Origin: Mesorhizobium sp. WSM2240
GTDB taxonomy: Bacteria > Pseudomonadota > Alphaproteobacteria > Rhizobiales > Rhizobiaceae
Length of the DNA: 64,000 bases
Assembly: GCF_040438645.1 (NCBI RefSeq)
Contig: NZ_CP159253.1
Location: 4,764,501-4,828,500, forward strand
Reading direction: 5' to 3'
Below, in pieces: positions 1 to 9,885 of this stretch. The notes below the pieces were generated by a model. That model was not told where the DNA came from. It saw nothing but the letters and a program-made list of their open reading frames with translations, and made no database searches. The position numbers were made by a program, and so were the translations under genes. Each line of letters starts with the position of its first letter. Positions within the stretch are counted from its first letter, which is position 1.

Positions 1-713
1 GCCGGCGTGCCGGCGACCACGCCCGGCCGCTTCTCGAACAGGACGTTATTGGCCAAGCCTGCGAGCGCAGCGCCGACGATCGGCGCAACCCAGAACAGCC
101 AGAGTTGCTGGATTGCCCAGCCTCCAACGAACAGGGCAGGCCCGGTCGAGCGGGCCGGATTCACCGAAGTGTTGGTCACCGGTATCGATATCAGATGGAT
201 CAGCGTCAGCGTGAGCCCGATGGCGATCGGCGCGAAGCCGGCCGGCACGTCGCCTGAGGTGACACGCAGGATGATCATCAGGAACATGAAGGTCAGCACG
301 ATCTCGGCCAGGAGCGCCGCACCCATCGAATAGCCGCCGGGCGAATGCTCGCCATAGCCGTTCGAGGCGAAGCCGCCTGCCAGCGAGAAATCCGCCTTGC
401 CGGTGGCGATCAGGTAGAGGACCGCCGAGCCCACGACCGCGCCGACGATCTGGGCGGCGACATAGGGGAGAAGATCTTTTGCCGGAAAGCGGCCAGCGAC
501 GAGCAGGCCGACCGAGACGGCCGGATTGAAGTGGCCGCCGGAAATGCCGCCGACAGCATAGGCCATCGTCAGAACCGTCAGGCCGAAGGCCAGCGAAACA
601 CCAAGCAGCCCGATGCCGACATCGGGGAACGCGGCGGCGAGAACGGCGCTGCCGCAGCCGCCGAAGACAAGCCAGAAAGTGCCGAGAAATTCGGCGAAGA
701 GACGTTTAGACAT
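1..713 (-). CDS. aqpZ: Aquaporin Z, C-terminus cut by window edge
   Basis: Inner-membrane water channel of the MIP family. The reading frame starts at the ATG at 713 and runs off the left edge after about 237 residues, close to the usual length of about 230-250, so little is missing. Both pore boxes are intact: HFNPAVSVG at residues 61-69 and SVNPARSTG at 183-191. The hydrophobic segments are spaced as in AqpZ, and the N-terminus [13 protein letters not shown] is typical. The gene appears monocistronic. A glycerol facilitator is less likely because the second box lacks the Asp of NPARD. Confidence 0.93.
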   Translation of the reverse strand, partial: MSKRLFAEFLGTFWLVFGGCGSAVLAAAFPDVGIGLLGVSLAFGLTVLTMAYAVGGISGGHFNPAVSVGLLVAGRFPAKDLLPYVAAQIVGAVVGSAVLYLIATGKADFSLAGGFASNGYGEHSPGGYSMGAALLAEIVLTFMFLMIILRVTSGDVPAGFAPIAIGLTLTLIHLISIPVTNTSVNPARSTGPALFVGGWAIQQLWLFWVAPIVGAALAGLANNVLFEKRPGVVAGTP

Positions 714-815
714 GGTGATGCCCTCCAGGTACCAAGGACCTGATGAAGCCACCAAATCGCGAAAAATACAATCGGAGCGCGAAAGTTTCCGGTGCGGAAA
801 GTCTTTGCCGGGTCC

Positions 816-1400
816 TTACGGCTTGCTGCCTGCCGACAGAACGGGCGCCGGGCCGGGGTCGCCGATCGCGACCCATGCGGCTGCGTTTTCGGAGGACTGG
901 CGCTTGACGAATTTGTACCCCTTCGCGGCCTCCCAGCTCCGAACCGCCGGATGAAGATTGTCGAGCACGAAGTCTCCTTCCGTGGTTCGTAGCGTCAGGA
1001 TGGCGTGGCCTTCCCCGCTTTGTCTCTTCACCACCGTCAAAAGCACGTTCGAAGGCGACAAGCCCTGTTCCTCGATCAGGATGCGGCGCTTGAGCAGCGC
1101 AAAATCCTCGCAATCGCCGGCAATCTTGGGAAAGGTCCACAACTCTTCCTTGCCGAAGAGTTCCCGGTCCGTCTTCGGAGCAATCTCAGAATTGATGCGA
1201 TCGTTGATCCGCCTGACGGCCGCCCACGCCGCTTCGTCCAGCGCCTCAGGACCGGACGGCTCCGCGATCCTGGCACATTCTTCGCGCCATTTCTTGCAGA
1301 ATTCGAAATGGCCGATCGGCGAACTGGTCGGGCCGCCGATGTCCATCGGACGTGCAGCGGCATCCGGCGCAAACGCCGCCAAAGCCAAAATCGCAGCCAC
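816..1400 (-). CDS. BTLCP-family transglutaminase-like cysteine protease, exported
   Basis: Bacterial transglutaminase-like cysteine proteinase (DUF920/peptidase C93 type), 194 residues, about the normal family length. The papain-like triad is visible: Cys97 in GDCEDFA, His132 in EGHAILTL and Asp147 in VLDNLHP. A hydrophobic leader ending near DAAA at residues 12-15 suggests export to the periplasm. The chosen start is a GTG at 1400, because no ATG lies upstream in frame and the leader would otherwise be lost. Such proteins often accompany RTX or type I secretion genes, but none is nearby, so the substrate is unknown. Confidence 0.85.
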   Translation of the reverse strand: MAAILALAAFAPDAAARPMDIGGPTSSPIGHFEFCKKWREECARIAEPSGPEALDEAAWAAVRRINDRINSEIAPKTDRELFGKEELWTFPKIAGDCEDFALLKRRILIEEQGLSPSNVLLTVVKRQSGEGHAILTLRTTEGDFVLDNLHPAVRSWEAAKGYKFVKRQSSENAAAWVAIGDPGPAPVLSAGSKP

Positions 1401-1581
1401 CAGCCTGAACAGGATCGGATCCCCCTTAGATTGCTATCGAGCCGAGCACGCAAGAGACGTGCCAATGTCGGCAAACGATGTCGGGTAAATTCGTTGACGA
1501 ATTTCGTGTGGGACCGCGCTGGCGTTTGCGCATGCCCAAAATTTAGGCACATGGGCGAAAATCGCGGCAGCGAAGCGCTTC

Positions 1582-2835
1582 CTATCCATACCGGCTCAAC
1601 CCGAGCTCGCTCACATCGATCTCAGGACGACGGCCGGAGATGATGTCGGCGAGCATGCGGCCCGAACCGCAGGCCATGGTCCAGCCCAGCGTGCCATGGC
1701 CTGTGTTGAGGAACAGCCCCCCAATGCCGCTTTCGCCGATTATCGGCGGGCCGTCCGGCGTCATCGGCCTCAAGCCGCACCAGAATTTTGCGTCCTTGAG
1801 TGAACCGCCGTTCGGAAAAAGCTCGCCGACCGAATGCTCAAGCGTGTCGCGGCGTGCCTCGTGGAGCCTCAGATCGTAGCCGGAGATCTCGGCCGTACCG
1901 CCGGCGCGGATGCGGCCGCCGAGTCTCGTGATCGCGACCTTGTAGCTCTCGTCCATGACGGTCGAGACCGGTGCGCCGTCAGGATCGGTGATCGGCACGG
2001 TGATCGAATAGCCCTTGACCGGATAGACCGGGACCGAAAGCCCGAGCGGCTTCAGGATCAGCGGCGAATAGCTGCCCAGCGCCACGACATAGGCATCCGC
2101 GGTCAATAGCCCGGCGCTGGTCGCAACGCCGGTCACGGCGTTGCCTTCGACGACGATCCGCTCGATCGCGGTCTCGAAGCGGAACTTCACACCGCGCCCG
2201 GCGCACATAGCTGCCAGCCGTTCGGTAAACATCTGGCAGTCGCCGGTCTCGTCGCCGGGAAGACGGAGGCCGCCCTTGATCTTTTCGCGCACTTGGGCGA
2301 GCGCCGGCTCGGCCGCGATGCAGCCAGCCGGATCGAGCACCTCGAACGGCACGCCGAACTGTTTCAGCACCTCGATGTCGCCGCCGGTGCCGTCGACCTG
2401 CGCCTGCGTGCGGAACAATTGGAGCGTCCCGCGGCTGCGCTCATCATAGGCAATGCCGGTTTCCCGGCGCAGTTCACGCAGGCTGTCGCGGCTGTATTCT
2501 GCGATCGGCACCATGCGGGCCTTGTTGACGGCGTAGCGGGCAGAGGTGCAATTGCGCAGCATCTTCAGGAGCCACGACCACATCGCCGGGTCTAATTTCG
2601 GCCGCACCACCAGCGGGCCGTGCCGCATCAGAAGCCATTTGATCGCCTTCAGCGGGATGCCGGGGCCGGCCCAAGGCGAGGAATAGCCGGGAGAAACCTC
2701 GCCGGCATTGGCGAAGCTCGTTTCGAGCGCCGGCCCGCTGCAGCGGTCGATCACCTCGACTTCGTGCCCCGCCTGCGCGAGGTAATAAGCGGTGGTGACG
2801 CCGATCACCCCGCCGCCCAGAACCAGAACCTTCAC
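1582..2835 (-). CDS. dadA: D-amino acid dehydrogenase small subunit
   Basis: FAD-dependent membrane-associated enzyme that oxidises D-alanine and other D-amino acids to keto acids, feeding electrons to the quinone pool. The 417-residue protein opens with the Rossmann dinucleotide motif [15 protein letters not shown] and ends with the conserved [18 protein letters not shown] segment typical of DadA. It lies 43 bases downstream of the alanine racemase gene on the same strand. This is the catabolic racemase/dehydrogenase pair that converts L-alanine to pyruvate and ammonia. Length matches the family (about 415-435). Confidence 0.93.
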   Translation of the reverse strand: MKVLVLGGGVIGVTTAYYLAQAGHEVEVIDRCSGPALETSFANAGEVSPGYSSPWAGPGIPLKAIKWLLMRHGPLVVRPKLDPAMWSWLLKMLRNCTSARYAVNKARMVPIAEYSRDSLRELRRETGIAYDERSRGTLQLFRTQAQVDGTGGDIEVLKQFGVPFEVLDPAGCIAAEPALAQVREKIKGGLRLPGDETGDCQMFTERLAAMCAGRGVKFRFETAIERIVVEGNAVTGVATSAGLLTADAYVVALGSYSPLILKPLGLSVPVYPVKGYSITVPITDPDGAPVSTVMDESYKVAITRLGGRIRAGGTAEISGYDLRLHEARRDTLEHSVGELFPNGGSLKDAKFWCGLRPMTPDGPPIIGESGIGGLFLNTGHGTLGWTMACGSGRMLADIISGRRPEIDVSELGLSRYG

Positions 2836-2878
2836 TCGTCAAAACCCCTCTATCTGTCCTCGGCTACGGCAAAGCCGC

Positions 2879-3994
2879 TCACCCGCCCTCGTAGATGCGG
2901 TGAAAGCGGCTGCCGAGCCCGGTCAGGATCTCGTAGCCGATCGTGCCGGCCAGCGCGGCGACATCGTCCACCGTTTGATGCGCGCCGATCAGTTCGACCG
3001 CATCGCCCGCGCGTAGCGTGCCGGCCGGCAGCGCCGAAATGTCCAGAACGATGCTGTCCATCGACACGCGGCCGGCGAAGGGCAAGGGCACGCCGTCATG
3101 GAAAGCGCGCGACGCCGCATGCCTCGGCCAGCCATCGGCGTAACCGAGCGAGATGGTGGCGACGCTCAAGCCGCCGCCGGCGCGATAGGAATGGCCGTAG
3201 CCGACGCCGGCGCCCTCCTCCAGCGTTCGCGTCTGGATAACCTTGGCAGCAAGGCTCACGACCTGCCGCATCGGGTTCGGTTTGTAGGGCGTCGGATTGA
3301 CGCCGTAGAGCGCTGCACCCGGCCGGGCGAGGTCGAAATGAATGCCGCCGCCGAGAAATATGCCGGAGGAATTGGCGAGTGAAGCCGGCGCCGGCGGAAG
3401 CTTCGCCCGCAGCGCTTCGAAGTTGCGGAGCTGCAGGGCATTCGCCGGGCTGCCGGGTTCGTCGGCGCAGGCGAGATGGCTCATGACAAGCTTCAGCTCG
3501 ATCCCGTCCAGCGCGGCAGGATCAGCGGTGATCGCATCAACCTCCGAGGGCGAAAGGCCGAGCCGCGACATGCCGCTGTCTACCTGGAGAGCGGCGGGCA
3601 GCGCTTTGCCGAGACGGCGGGATGTGTCGCGCCAAGCATAAAGTTGCTCAATGCCGTTGAGAACGGGGATCAGTCCGGCGGCCGCGCACTGCGCTTCCGC
3701 GCCGGGAGGGATGCCGTTCAAAATGTAGATGGCGACGTTCCGCCCGACCGCGCGCTCAAGTTCGATGCCTTCCGCCACATGGGCGACGAAGAACGTATCG
3801 CAGCCATCCTCCATCAAGGATTTCGCGACCTGCGCCGCGCCCAGCCCATAGCCGTTTGCCTTGACCACGGCAGCGCATCGGCCGCGCGTCAGCCGGCTCC
3901 GGAGCGTGCGGTAATTTTGCCGGATCGCGCCAAGGTCAATGGAAAGGATCGCACCGGCCTGGTTTACGTCCGGCGTTTCGGATGAGTTTTGCAC
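2879..3994 (-). CDS. alr/dadX: Alanine racemase
   Basis: Fold-type III PLP enzyme that interconverts L- and D-alanine. The PLP lysine lies in VVKANGYGLGA at about residues 43-53, and the C-terminal Tyr-containing block GRVSMDSIVLD is present. The protein is 371 residues, normal for the family. Co-transcription with dadA points to the catabolic DadX role, but no second racemase is visible in the window, so it may also supply D-alanine for peptidoglycan. The gap at 3995-4170 upstream holds the promoter region; no operator was recognised there. Confidence 0.93.
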   Translation of the reverse strand: MQNSSETPDVNQAGAILSIDLGAIRQNYRTLRSRLTRGRCAAVVKANGYGLGAAQVAKSLMEDGCDTFFVAHVAEGIELERAVGRNVAIYILNGIPPGAEAQCAAAGLIPVLNGIEQLYAWRDTSRRLGKALPAALQVDSGMSRLGLSPSEVDAITADPAALDGIELKLVMSHLACADEPGSPANALQLRNFEALRAKLPPAPASLANSSGIFLGGGIHFDLARPGAALYGVNPTPYKPNPMRQVVSLAAKVIQTRTLEEGAGVGYGHSYRAGGGLSVATISLGYADGWPRHAASRAFHDGVPLPFAGRVSMDSIVLDISALPAGTLRAGDAVELIGAHQTVDDVAALAGTIGYEILTGLGSRFHRIYEGG

Positions 3995-4170
3995 GTCAAG
4001 CGTCCGCTTCCCGCAGCTTTCGCAGCCTCAATAATGATCCAGCGCTTTCAACGCAATGTCTCGCGGCAGAATTGCTAAACTATGCAAAACTTCGTTATTT
4101 CACACCTCAACAGCAACAGAATTCTCCTCAAGCAACGCATTGAACCATTGTTTCTTGCGCAGATACTCGT

Positions 4171-4698
4171 TCAGTCCGCCAGATGCCGGAAGGCTCCGAC
4201 CACTTCTTCATAGACCTTGCGCTTGAACGGCACGATCAGGCCGGTCAGTTCGTCCATCCTCTTCCAGTCCCAGCGGTCGAATTCGGGCGAGTGGCCGCCG
4301 GGCGGCGGGTTGATGCGAATCTCACTCACGTCGCCGTGGAAGCGGAAGGCGAACCATTTTTGCCTCTGGCCGCGGTACTTTCCCTTCCAGACGATGCCGA
4401 CAAGTTCGGGGGGCAGGTCATAGTTGATCCAGTCCGGCGTCTCGGCGAGCAGCTTCAGGCTTTCCATGCCCGTTTCCTCAAAGAGCTCGCGGCGCGCGGC
4501 CTCCAGGGGTTCCTCGCCGGCATCGATGCCGCCTTGCGGCATCTGCCAGAGCTGATGCGAAGTCGCCATTTCGCCGTCGGGCTCGGCAAGGCGATGCCCA
4601 ACCCAAACGCGGCCCTCGGCATTCAGCACCATGGCCCCGACACAGGGCCGATATGGAAGATCCTCGGCCCTGACGTTGCGCTTTTTTTGCATGGTCAA
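4171..4698 (-). CDS. rppH: RNA pyrophosphohydrolase (Nudix)
   Basis: Removes pyrophosphate from the 5' triphosphate end of mRNA and so starts decay; also related to (di)nucleoside polyphosphate hydrolases. The complete Nudix box starts near residue 56, with the signature REx2EExG as [10 protein letters not shown]. The N-terminal [14 protein letters not shown] and the WQMPQGGID segment are characteristic of RppH. 175 residues is normal. The start codon overlaps the stop of the upstream deacetylase gene by four bases (ATGA), indicating translational coupling. Confidence 0.93.
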   Translation of the reverse strand: MTMQKKRNVRAEDLPYRPCVGAMVLNAEGRVWVGHRLAEPDGEMATSHQLWQMPQGGIDAGEEPLEAARRELFEETGMESLKLLAETPDWINYDLPPELVGIVWKGKYRGQRQKWFAFRFHGDVSEIRINPPPGGHSPEFDRWDWKRMDELTGLIVPFKRKVYEEVVGAFRHLAD

Positions 4699-5858
4699 CC
4701 TCGTTCCGGATCTGTCGTCAGCGCGGAAACGGGAACGATCTCGATGCCGCGCTTCTTCGCCTCCCGCGCCCAGGAAGCGACCGCATCGACGGTAACGTCG
4801 AATGCCGAGCCGGTGCCGATGGCATAGCCCTTGGCGCGCGCCGTGCGTTCAAGCTCGTCGAGCCTCTTCAGTATTTCGCCTCGATTGCGGACCGCATCGA
4901 TGGCCGTGTCGCCGACCGCGAAGGGAACGCGGTTCTTCAGGGCGAGTTCGGGCGCCACGCTGCGCGCCGTCGAGCCGTCGTCGAGATAGAGAAGGCCGCG
5001 CTTGCCGATCTCGGCGAGGAAAGGGCCCATGGCCGAGGCGTCCGCCGAGAAGCGCGCGCCCATATAGTTCATCACGCCGGTATAATTGGTGGTGCGCGAC
5101 AGCGCCCAGTGCAGATTCTTCAGGTTCTCCGCCGTCGCCGCGTCCACCGTCAGCGTGTTGCGGCCCGGATTGACATTGGGGAAGTCGAACGGCTCTAGCG
5201 GCACTTGCATCATGATCTCGTGGCCGGTGCGGCGCGCCTCCTGCATCCAGCGGCCGATGCTGTTGCCCTGCGGCGCAAAGGCCAGCGTGATCTCGCCGGG
5301 CAGCTTGCCGATCGCTTCCTGCGTGCCGGTCTGCGACAGGCCGAGGCCGCCGATCACGATGGCAACGCGTGCGCCGCGCGTTCCGGACCATGGCCGGGCG
5401 TAGACATCTACGGGACGCCTGCCGTCCTCGCCGCGCACCGGCAGCGGACCGGTCTCGCTCTGTTCGATCAGCGCCTTGTCGGGAAGGTGCGCGACCCGCA
5501 GATTCTGGCCGATCTCCGACGGGTCGCGAATAATGACGACGCCCTTGCCGGCGCCGTCGGGCGGATTGACGTTGATGATCGAGGGCCCGTCGGGAACAGC
5601 CGCCGGCTTGACCGGCGCGGCAGCGACCTCAGATGCGTTCGATTGCGCCGGCGCTTCGGCCTGTGGGGTCGAAACCACAATCGCCGCCGGATTGCGGAAA
5701 GGCCTTTCGCGCAGCGCGATGGCGCCGGAAAAGGCGACGACGCACAGCGCCGCAGTAACTGCTGCGACCTGCCCGACGCGGAAATGCGGCCACACCCGGC
5801 GCGCCGGGCGCACCGCCTGCCCGAGAGGGCGTTCGATGTCCTTGTCTTCTGGCGTCAC
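4695..5858 (-). CDS. Divergent polysaccharide deacetylase family protein
   Basis: 387-residue protein with a single transmembrane helix near residues 28-50 ([20 protein letters not shown]), an Ala/Pro-rich linker, and a C-terminal YibQ/DUF610-type divergent polysaccharide deacetylase domain beginning at [12 protein letters not shown]. The family has the NodB fold, but most members lack the metal-binding residues. This protein probably acts in the periplasm on, or as a scaffold for, cell-wall glycans. It lies between ctpA/envC and rppH, which is a conserved neighbourhood in rhizobia. It overlaps rppH by four bases. Confidence 0.85.
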   Translation of the reverse strand: MTPEDKDIERPLGQAVRPARRVWPHFRVGQVAAVTAALCVVAFSGAIALRERPFRNPAAIVVSTPQAEAPAQSNASEVAAAPVKPAAVPDGPSIINVNPPDGAGKGVVIIRDPSEIGQNLRVAHLPDKALIEQSETGPLPVRGEDGRRPVDVYARPWSGTRGARVAIVIGGLGLSQTGTQEAIGKLPGEITLAFAPQGNSIGRWMQEARRTGHEIMMQVPLEPFDFPNVNPGRNTLTVDAATAENLKNLHWALSRTTNYTGVMNYMGARFSADASAMGPFLAEIGKRGLLYLDDGSTARSVAPELALKNRVPFAVGDTAIDAVRNRGEILKRLDELERTARAKGYAIGTGSAFDVTVDAVASWAREAKKRGIEIVPVSALTTDPERG

Positions 5859-6024
5859 GCCAAATCCCCCGCCGGCGGAACAGTCCCTGAATCAAACTGC
5901 CGGAACCTTACGGTCCCGGCAGCAACGCATTGCACAAGTGAACTCCGAGTTACCGCCGACCCATTCTGCCGGACGAAAGCACGGAAACCGCGCCAGACGA
6001 CCGGCCGAAGAGTAGCAGCCAATC

Positions 6025-7350
6025 TTACTGGTTCATCACGGCCTTTTCCGGATTGGGCGGAAACGCCGGATCCGTCTTCTCGCCGCGCAGCAGCTCGAGC
6101 GCATACTGGAGCTGGATGTCGTCCTTGGGCTCCGGCGGCACATAGGCTGCCGAACCCGAACCCTCGTCGCTCTCCTCCACGCCCTTGATATGCCCTTTCA
6201 GGTCGGACTCGCCACGGGAAACATCACGGCCCTGCAGCTCTTCCGGCAGCGGCTGCTCGACCTTGATGTCGGGTGCGATGCCCTTGCCCTGGATCGATTT
6301 GCCGGCCGGCGTGTAGTAGAGCGCGGTCGTCAGGCGCAGCGCGCCGTTCTCGGCGAGCGGGATGATCGTCTGGACCGAGCCCTTGCCGAACGAGGTCGTG
6401 CCGACCACGGTCGCGCGGCGGTGATCCTGCAGCGCACCGGCGACGATTTCCGACGCGCTGGCCGAACCGCCATTGACGAGCACGACCAGCGGCTTGCCGT
6501 CGATCATGTCGCCAGGACGCGAATCGAAGCGGGTGATGTCCTTCGGATCGCGGCCACGGGTCGAAACTATCTCGCCGCGGTCGAGGAAAGTGTCGGAGAC
6601 GCTGACCGCCTGGTCGAGCAGACCGCCAGGGTTCAGGCGCAGGTCGAGCACATAGCCCTTGAGCTTGTCGTCCGGCACCTGGCTCTTGATCGAATTGATC
6701 GCGGTTTCCAGATCGTCGAAGGTCTTCTCGGTGAACGAGGTGATCTTCATGTAGCCGACATCGTTCTCTACGCGGAACTTAACCGCCTTCACCTTGATGA
6801 TGTCACGCACGATGGTGATATCGATCGGCTTGTCGGCGCCTTCGCGCAGGATGGTCAGCTTGATCGGCGTGTTGACCAGGCCGCGCATCTTTTCGACGGC
6901 GTCGCTCAGCGTCAGACCACGTACTTGCTCGCCATCGATCTCAGTAATGAAATCGCCAGCGCGCACGCCGGCCTTGGCGGCCGGGGTGTCGTCGATCGGC
7001 GTAATGACCTTGACCAGCTCGTTTTCCATGGTGACCTCGATGCCGAGGCCGCCGAACTCACCCTTGGTCTGGACCCGCATGTCCTTGGCGGCGTCCGGAT
7101 TGAGATATGAGGAATGCGGATCGAGCGAGGTCAGCATGCCGTTGATGGCGTTTTCCACCAGCGACTTCTCCTCGGGCGGGGTCACATACTGTGCCCGCAC
7201 GCGCTCGAAAATGTCGCCGAAGATCGCCAGCTGACGATAAGTATCCGAGCCCGCCGCGTTGGCTGTCGAACCGGGCGCGCCATAGACAAGGCTCATGGCG
7301 GATGCGCCCATCAGCGCACCGGCAAACAGAAGCGACAATTTACGTACCAT
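6025..7350 (-). CDS. ctpA: Carboxy-terminal processing protease CtpA (S41)
   Basis: Periplasmic serine protease of family S41 with a signal-peptide-like N-terminus (MVRKLSLLFAGALMGAS), a PDZ domain around residues 80-170 and the Ser/Lys catalytic dyad in NGGSASASEIVAG and TTSFGKGSVQ. The family trims C-termini of envelope proteins and controls peptidoglycan hydrolases. The chosen ATG at 7350 keeps the signal peptide; an earlier in-frame start at 7452 would add 34 residues lying inside envC. The gene then overlaps the end of envC by 11 bases. Final length is 441 residues. Confidence 0.92.
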   Translation of the reverse strand: MVRKLSLLFAGALMGASAMSLVYGAPGSTANAAGSDTYRQLAIFGDIFERVRAQYVTPPEEKSLVENAINGMLTSLDPHSSYLNPDAAKDMRVQTKGEFGGLGIEVTMENELVKVITPIDDTPAAKAGVRAGDFITEIDGEQVRGLTLSDAVEKMRGLVNTPIKLTILREGADKPIDITIVRDIIKVKAVKFRVENDVGYMKITSFTEKTFDDLETAINSIKSQVPDDKLKGYVLDLRLNPGGLLDQAVSVSDTFLDRGEIVSTRGRDPKDITRFDSRPGDMIDGKPLVVLVNGGSASASEIVAGALQDHRRATVVGTTSFGKGSVQTIIPLAENGALRLTTALYYTPAGKSIQGKGIAPDIKVEQPLPEELQGRDVSRGESDLKGHIKGVEESDEGSGSAAYVPPEPKDDIQLQYALELLRGEKTDPAFPPNPEKAVMNQ

Positions 7351-8656
7351 TTCCTGTCCTTCCAGAAAGACGCTCCGCCCACCACGGGGCCGGATCGACG
7401 GGTTTTCCATCCTTGCGGAACTCAATATAGAGTTCCGGCGCGGTATTTGCACTTGCAGCCGAGGCGTTAGCCACCCTGGCTTCCCCCATCGCTCCGATCG
7501 GTTCGCCGGCTAGGACGGACTGACCGAGAGTGACGTTGATTCTGCTCATGCCCGCCAGAACCACATGATAGCCGTCTCCGGCATCCAGGATCAAGAGTTG
7601 TCCATACGAACGGAACGGCCCCGCATAAAGAACACTGCCATCGGCAGGCGCGGTGACGATGGCTCCCGATTGTGTCGCAACCATGTCGCCGAGCATCACG
7701 CCGCCGTTACCATCCTTGGCGCCGAAACGCCGCTTCATGCGGCCCGCGACCGGCATCGCCACCTGCCCTCGAAGCGACGCGAAAGGCGCGGCGGAAAGCA
7801 GCCGATTGGCATCGGGCAGGGCTGCGATTTCAGCCTCGCGCTCGGCCTTTTCCTTCTCGGCCTCGCGCCGCGCCTCTTCGGCCAGGCGGTTTTCCTCAGC
7901 CTGCTTTTCCAGCGCCGCGATCAGGTCCTTGAGGCTCGACGCCTTAGCGGCGAGCTGCTCGGACTTGCGCTGCTCCTCGGCGAGCGCGGTTTCGGCTTCG
8001 CTCTGCAGCTTCTGCTTCTCCCGGAGAAGGAGGTTCAGCCGCTCCTTTTCGGCGACCTGCTCGCCGATGGATGCCACGAGACGGCCGCGCTCGGCCTCGA
8101 TGGAAGCTGAAAGCCGCATCATCTCCTTCATATCGGCCAGCAAGATGTCGGTCTCCGCACGCAGTTCCGGCACCACGGCGCCGAGCAGGATGGCGCTGCG
8201 CACTGAAGACAGTGCGTCTTCCGGCTTTACCAGGATCGCCGGCGGCGGGTTCAGGCCCATGCGCTGCAACGCGCCAAGCACCTCGGCGAGCACGCCGCGC
8301 CGGGCGCTCAGCGAACGCCTTATGCCGTCCTCCTGGTCCTTCAGCGCTTCCAGCCTGCCGGTGATGTCGTCTATGTCCTGGCTGAGCTTCTGCTCGGTCT
8401 TGGCCGACTGGATAAGGCTGGCGGTTATCGAGGCATGATCCTTTTTGACGTCCGCGATCTCGGCCGCGAGTTCTTCCAGCCGCTCGGCCGAAAGCTCGGA
8501 TTCGCGCAGCACGCGCTCATATTCCGCGCGCCGCAGATCGGGCGCTGCCGCTTCGGGAACGCGGTTCTGGCCATGGGCGAAACCTGCGGCAAGCAGCAGC
8601 ATCGCGGCGGCAAAGATGCCGCGGCGCAGAAGCTCCGCTTTCCGTCCCTTCACCAT
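7340..8656 (-). CDS. envC: Murein hydrolase activator EnvC-like protein
   Basis: Signal peptide (MVKGRKAELLRRGIFAAAML) followed by long heptad-rich coiled coils rich in Glu, Lys and Ala over roughly residues 40-270, then a C-terminal LytM/M23-like domain. The zinc ligands of active M23 peptidases appear to be missing: the HxxxD position reads GGVMLGD and the HxH position reads YIEFR. This matches EnvC, which activates cell-division amidases rather than cutting peptidoglycan. It overlaps ctpA by 11 bases. An upstream in-frame start at 8722 would add 22 residues and is less likely. Confidence 0.88.
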   Translation of the reverse strand: MVKGRKAELLRRGIFAAAMLLLAAGFAHGQNRVPEAAAPDLRRAEYERVLRESELSAERLEELAAEIADVKKDHASITASLIQSAKTEQKLSQDIDDITGRLEALKDQEDGIRRSLSARRGVLAEVLGALQRMGLNPPPAILVKPEDALSSVRSAILLGAVVPELRAETDILLADMKEMMRLSASIEAERGRLVASIGEQVAEKERLNLLLREKQKLQSEAETALAEEQRKSEQLAAKASSLKDLIAALEKQAEENRLAEEARREAEKEKAEREAEIAALPDANRLLSAAPFASLRGQVAMPVAGRMKRRFGAKDGNGGVMLGDMVATQSGAIVTAPADGSVLYAGPFRSYGQLLILDAGDGYHVVLAGMSRINVTLGQSVLAGEPIGAMGEARVANASAASANTAPELYIEFRKDGKPVDPAPWWAERLSGRTGNGT

Positions 8657-8764
8657 CATCACAATTCGCGCCACATGCCGCCCGGATTCTATCGGCTCGT
8701 TCGTTAACGCACCATCAACCATAGCGACAGGGGCAAGACACGCTTTTGACGAAACACAGCGAGG

Positions 8765-9247
8765 TCAAGCCCGATGGTAGGGATGGCCCGACAGTATGGT
8801 GGCGGCGCGGTAAAGCTGCTCGGCAAGCATGATGCGGACAAGCTGATGCGGCCATGTCATCGCGCCGAACGACAGGACCAAGGCCGCCTGTTCGCGCAAC
8901 GAAGCCTCGTGACCGTCCGCCCCGCCTATGGCGATGACGAGGTCGCGCCGGCCATCGTCGCGCATCGAACCGATCTTTCGGGCGAATTCCTCGGATGAAA
9001 GGCTCTTGCCGCGTTCGTCGAGCAGGATCAGGGAAGTGCCGGGGCCAAGCTGCGCCTGAAGCCTCTGCGCTTCCTCGCGGCGACGCTCGCCGGCGGTCTG
9101 GGCGCGGCTTTCCGCGATCTCCGCCACGCCGGAAAATTCAAGGCCCAGCGCCGGGCCGCTTTTGGAAAAGCGGTCAAAATAGCGCTCGGCCAATTCCTTG
9201 TCGGGGCCGGACTTCATCCGGCCCACGGCATGTACGGCTATGCGCAT
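8765..9247 (-). CDS. rlmH: 23S rRNA (pseudouridine1915-N3)-methyltransferase RlmH
   Basis: SPOUT-class SAM-dependent methyltransferase that modifies pseudouridine 1915 in helix 69 of 23S rRNA. The 160-residue length is normal. Conserved blocks are present: the N-terminal MRIAVHAVGRMK, LLDERGKSLSSEEFA, the knot region VIAIGGADGH and the C-terminal RIMLAEQLYRAATILSGHPYH. It follows rsfS by 21 bases, a widespread pairing of ribosome-assembly genes. Confidence 0.96.
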   Translation of the reverse strand: MRIAVHAVGRMKSGPDKELAERYFDRFSKSGPALGLEFSGVAEIAESRAQTAGERRREEAQRLQAQLGPGTSLILLDERGKSLSSEEFARKIGSMRDDGRRDLVIAIGGADGHEASLREQAALVLSFGAMTWPHQLVRIMLAEQLYRAATILSGHPYHRA

Positions 9248-9268
9248 CCTGTCCCGGCCGTGAACGGT

Positions 9269-9643
9269 TCAGTGAACCGTTTCTTCCTCGAGATCCGGCG
9301 TCTGCCACATCTTTTCGAGATTGTAGAATTCGCGGACTTCGGGACGGAAGACATGGACGATGATATCGCCTGAATCGATCAGAACCCAGTCGGCGCCCGC
9401 CAGGCCTTCGACGCGCGCAGTGCCGAGGCCGGCATCCTTGAGCGCCGTAAGCAGTTGGTCGGCAACCGCCGCGACATGACGGTGGGAACGGCCCGAAGCG
9501 ACGACCATGTAGTCACCGAGGCTCGATTTCCGCTGAATGTCGATGGAGACGATATTTTCGGCCTTGGAGTCTTCCAGACTGGCAAGGACGGTGTCGAGGG
9601 CGCGGGACACGGCTGCGTTTCCGCTAATCCCGGCCGGCGAAGG
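9269..9643 (-). CDS. rsfS: Ribosome silencing factor RsfS
   Basis: DUF143/Iojap family protein that binds L14 and blocks subunit joining during starvation. Conserved signatures are visible: KAENIVSIDIQRKSSLGDYM, VASGRSHRHV, WVLIDSGDIIVHVF and REFYNLEKMW. The start at 9643 (MPSPAGISGN) gives 124 residues; an in-frame ATG at 9718 would add 25 basic residues and cannot be excluded. It forms an operon with rlmH. In related bacteria nadD usually sits directly upstream; here nadD is separated by the mscS and MFS genes. Confidence 0.93.
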   Translation of the reverse strand, partial: PSPAGISGNAAVSRALDTVLASLEDSKAENIVSIDIQRKSSLGDYMVVASGRSHRHVAAVADQLLTALKDAGLGTARVEGLAGADWVLIDSGDIIVHVFRPEVREFYNLEKMWQTPDLEEETVH

Positions 9644-9885
9644 CATGACTACTGCCTTCTTCCGTAGTGCTGTTCTCAGTGTCTTTCCTTTCGAAACAGG
9701 AACAACCAACATCCGCATTATTGCGGAATAATGAATAGATAGGCAGAGTCGGGTAACAGTTTCAAGACGCGGGCCTGCAAAGTACGACCAGCGATGGGAC
9801 AGCGGTCATCGCGACCCTCTCGACAAACAAGAAACTCATCGCGTTCCAATTGTTACCGAGGGATCAGCCGCCGGATGAGACAATC

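Noticed and set aside
7340..8656. Calling EnvC an active M23 endopeptidase
   Set aside because: The usual zinc ligands in the HxxxD and HxH positions are not visible, which fits an amidase activator.
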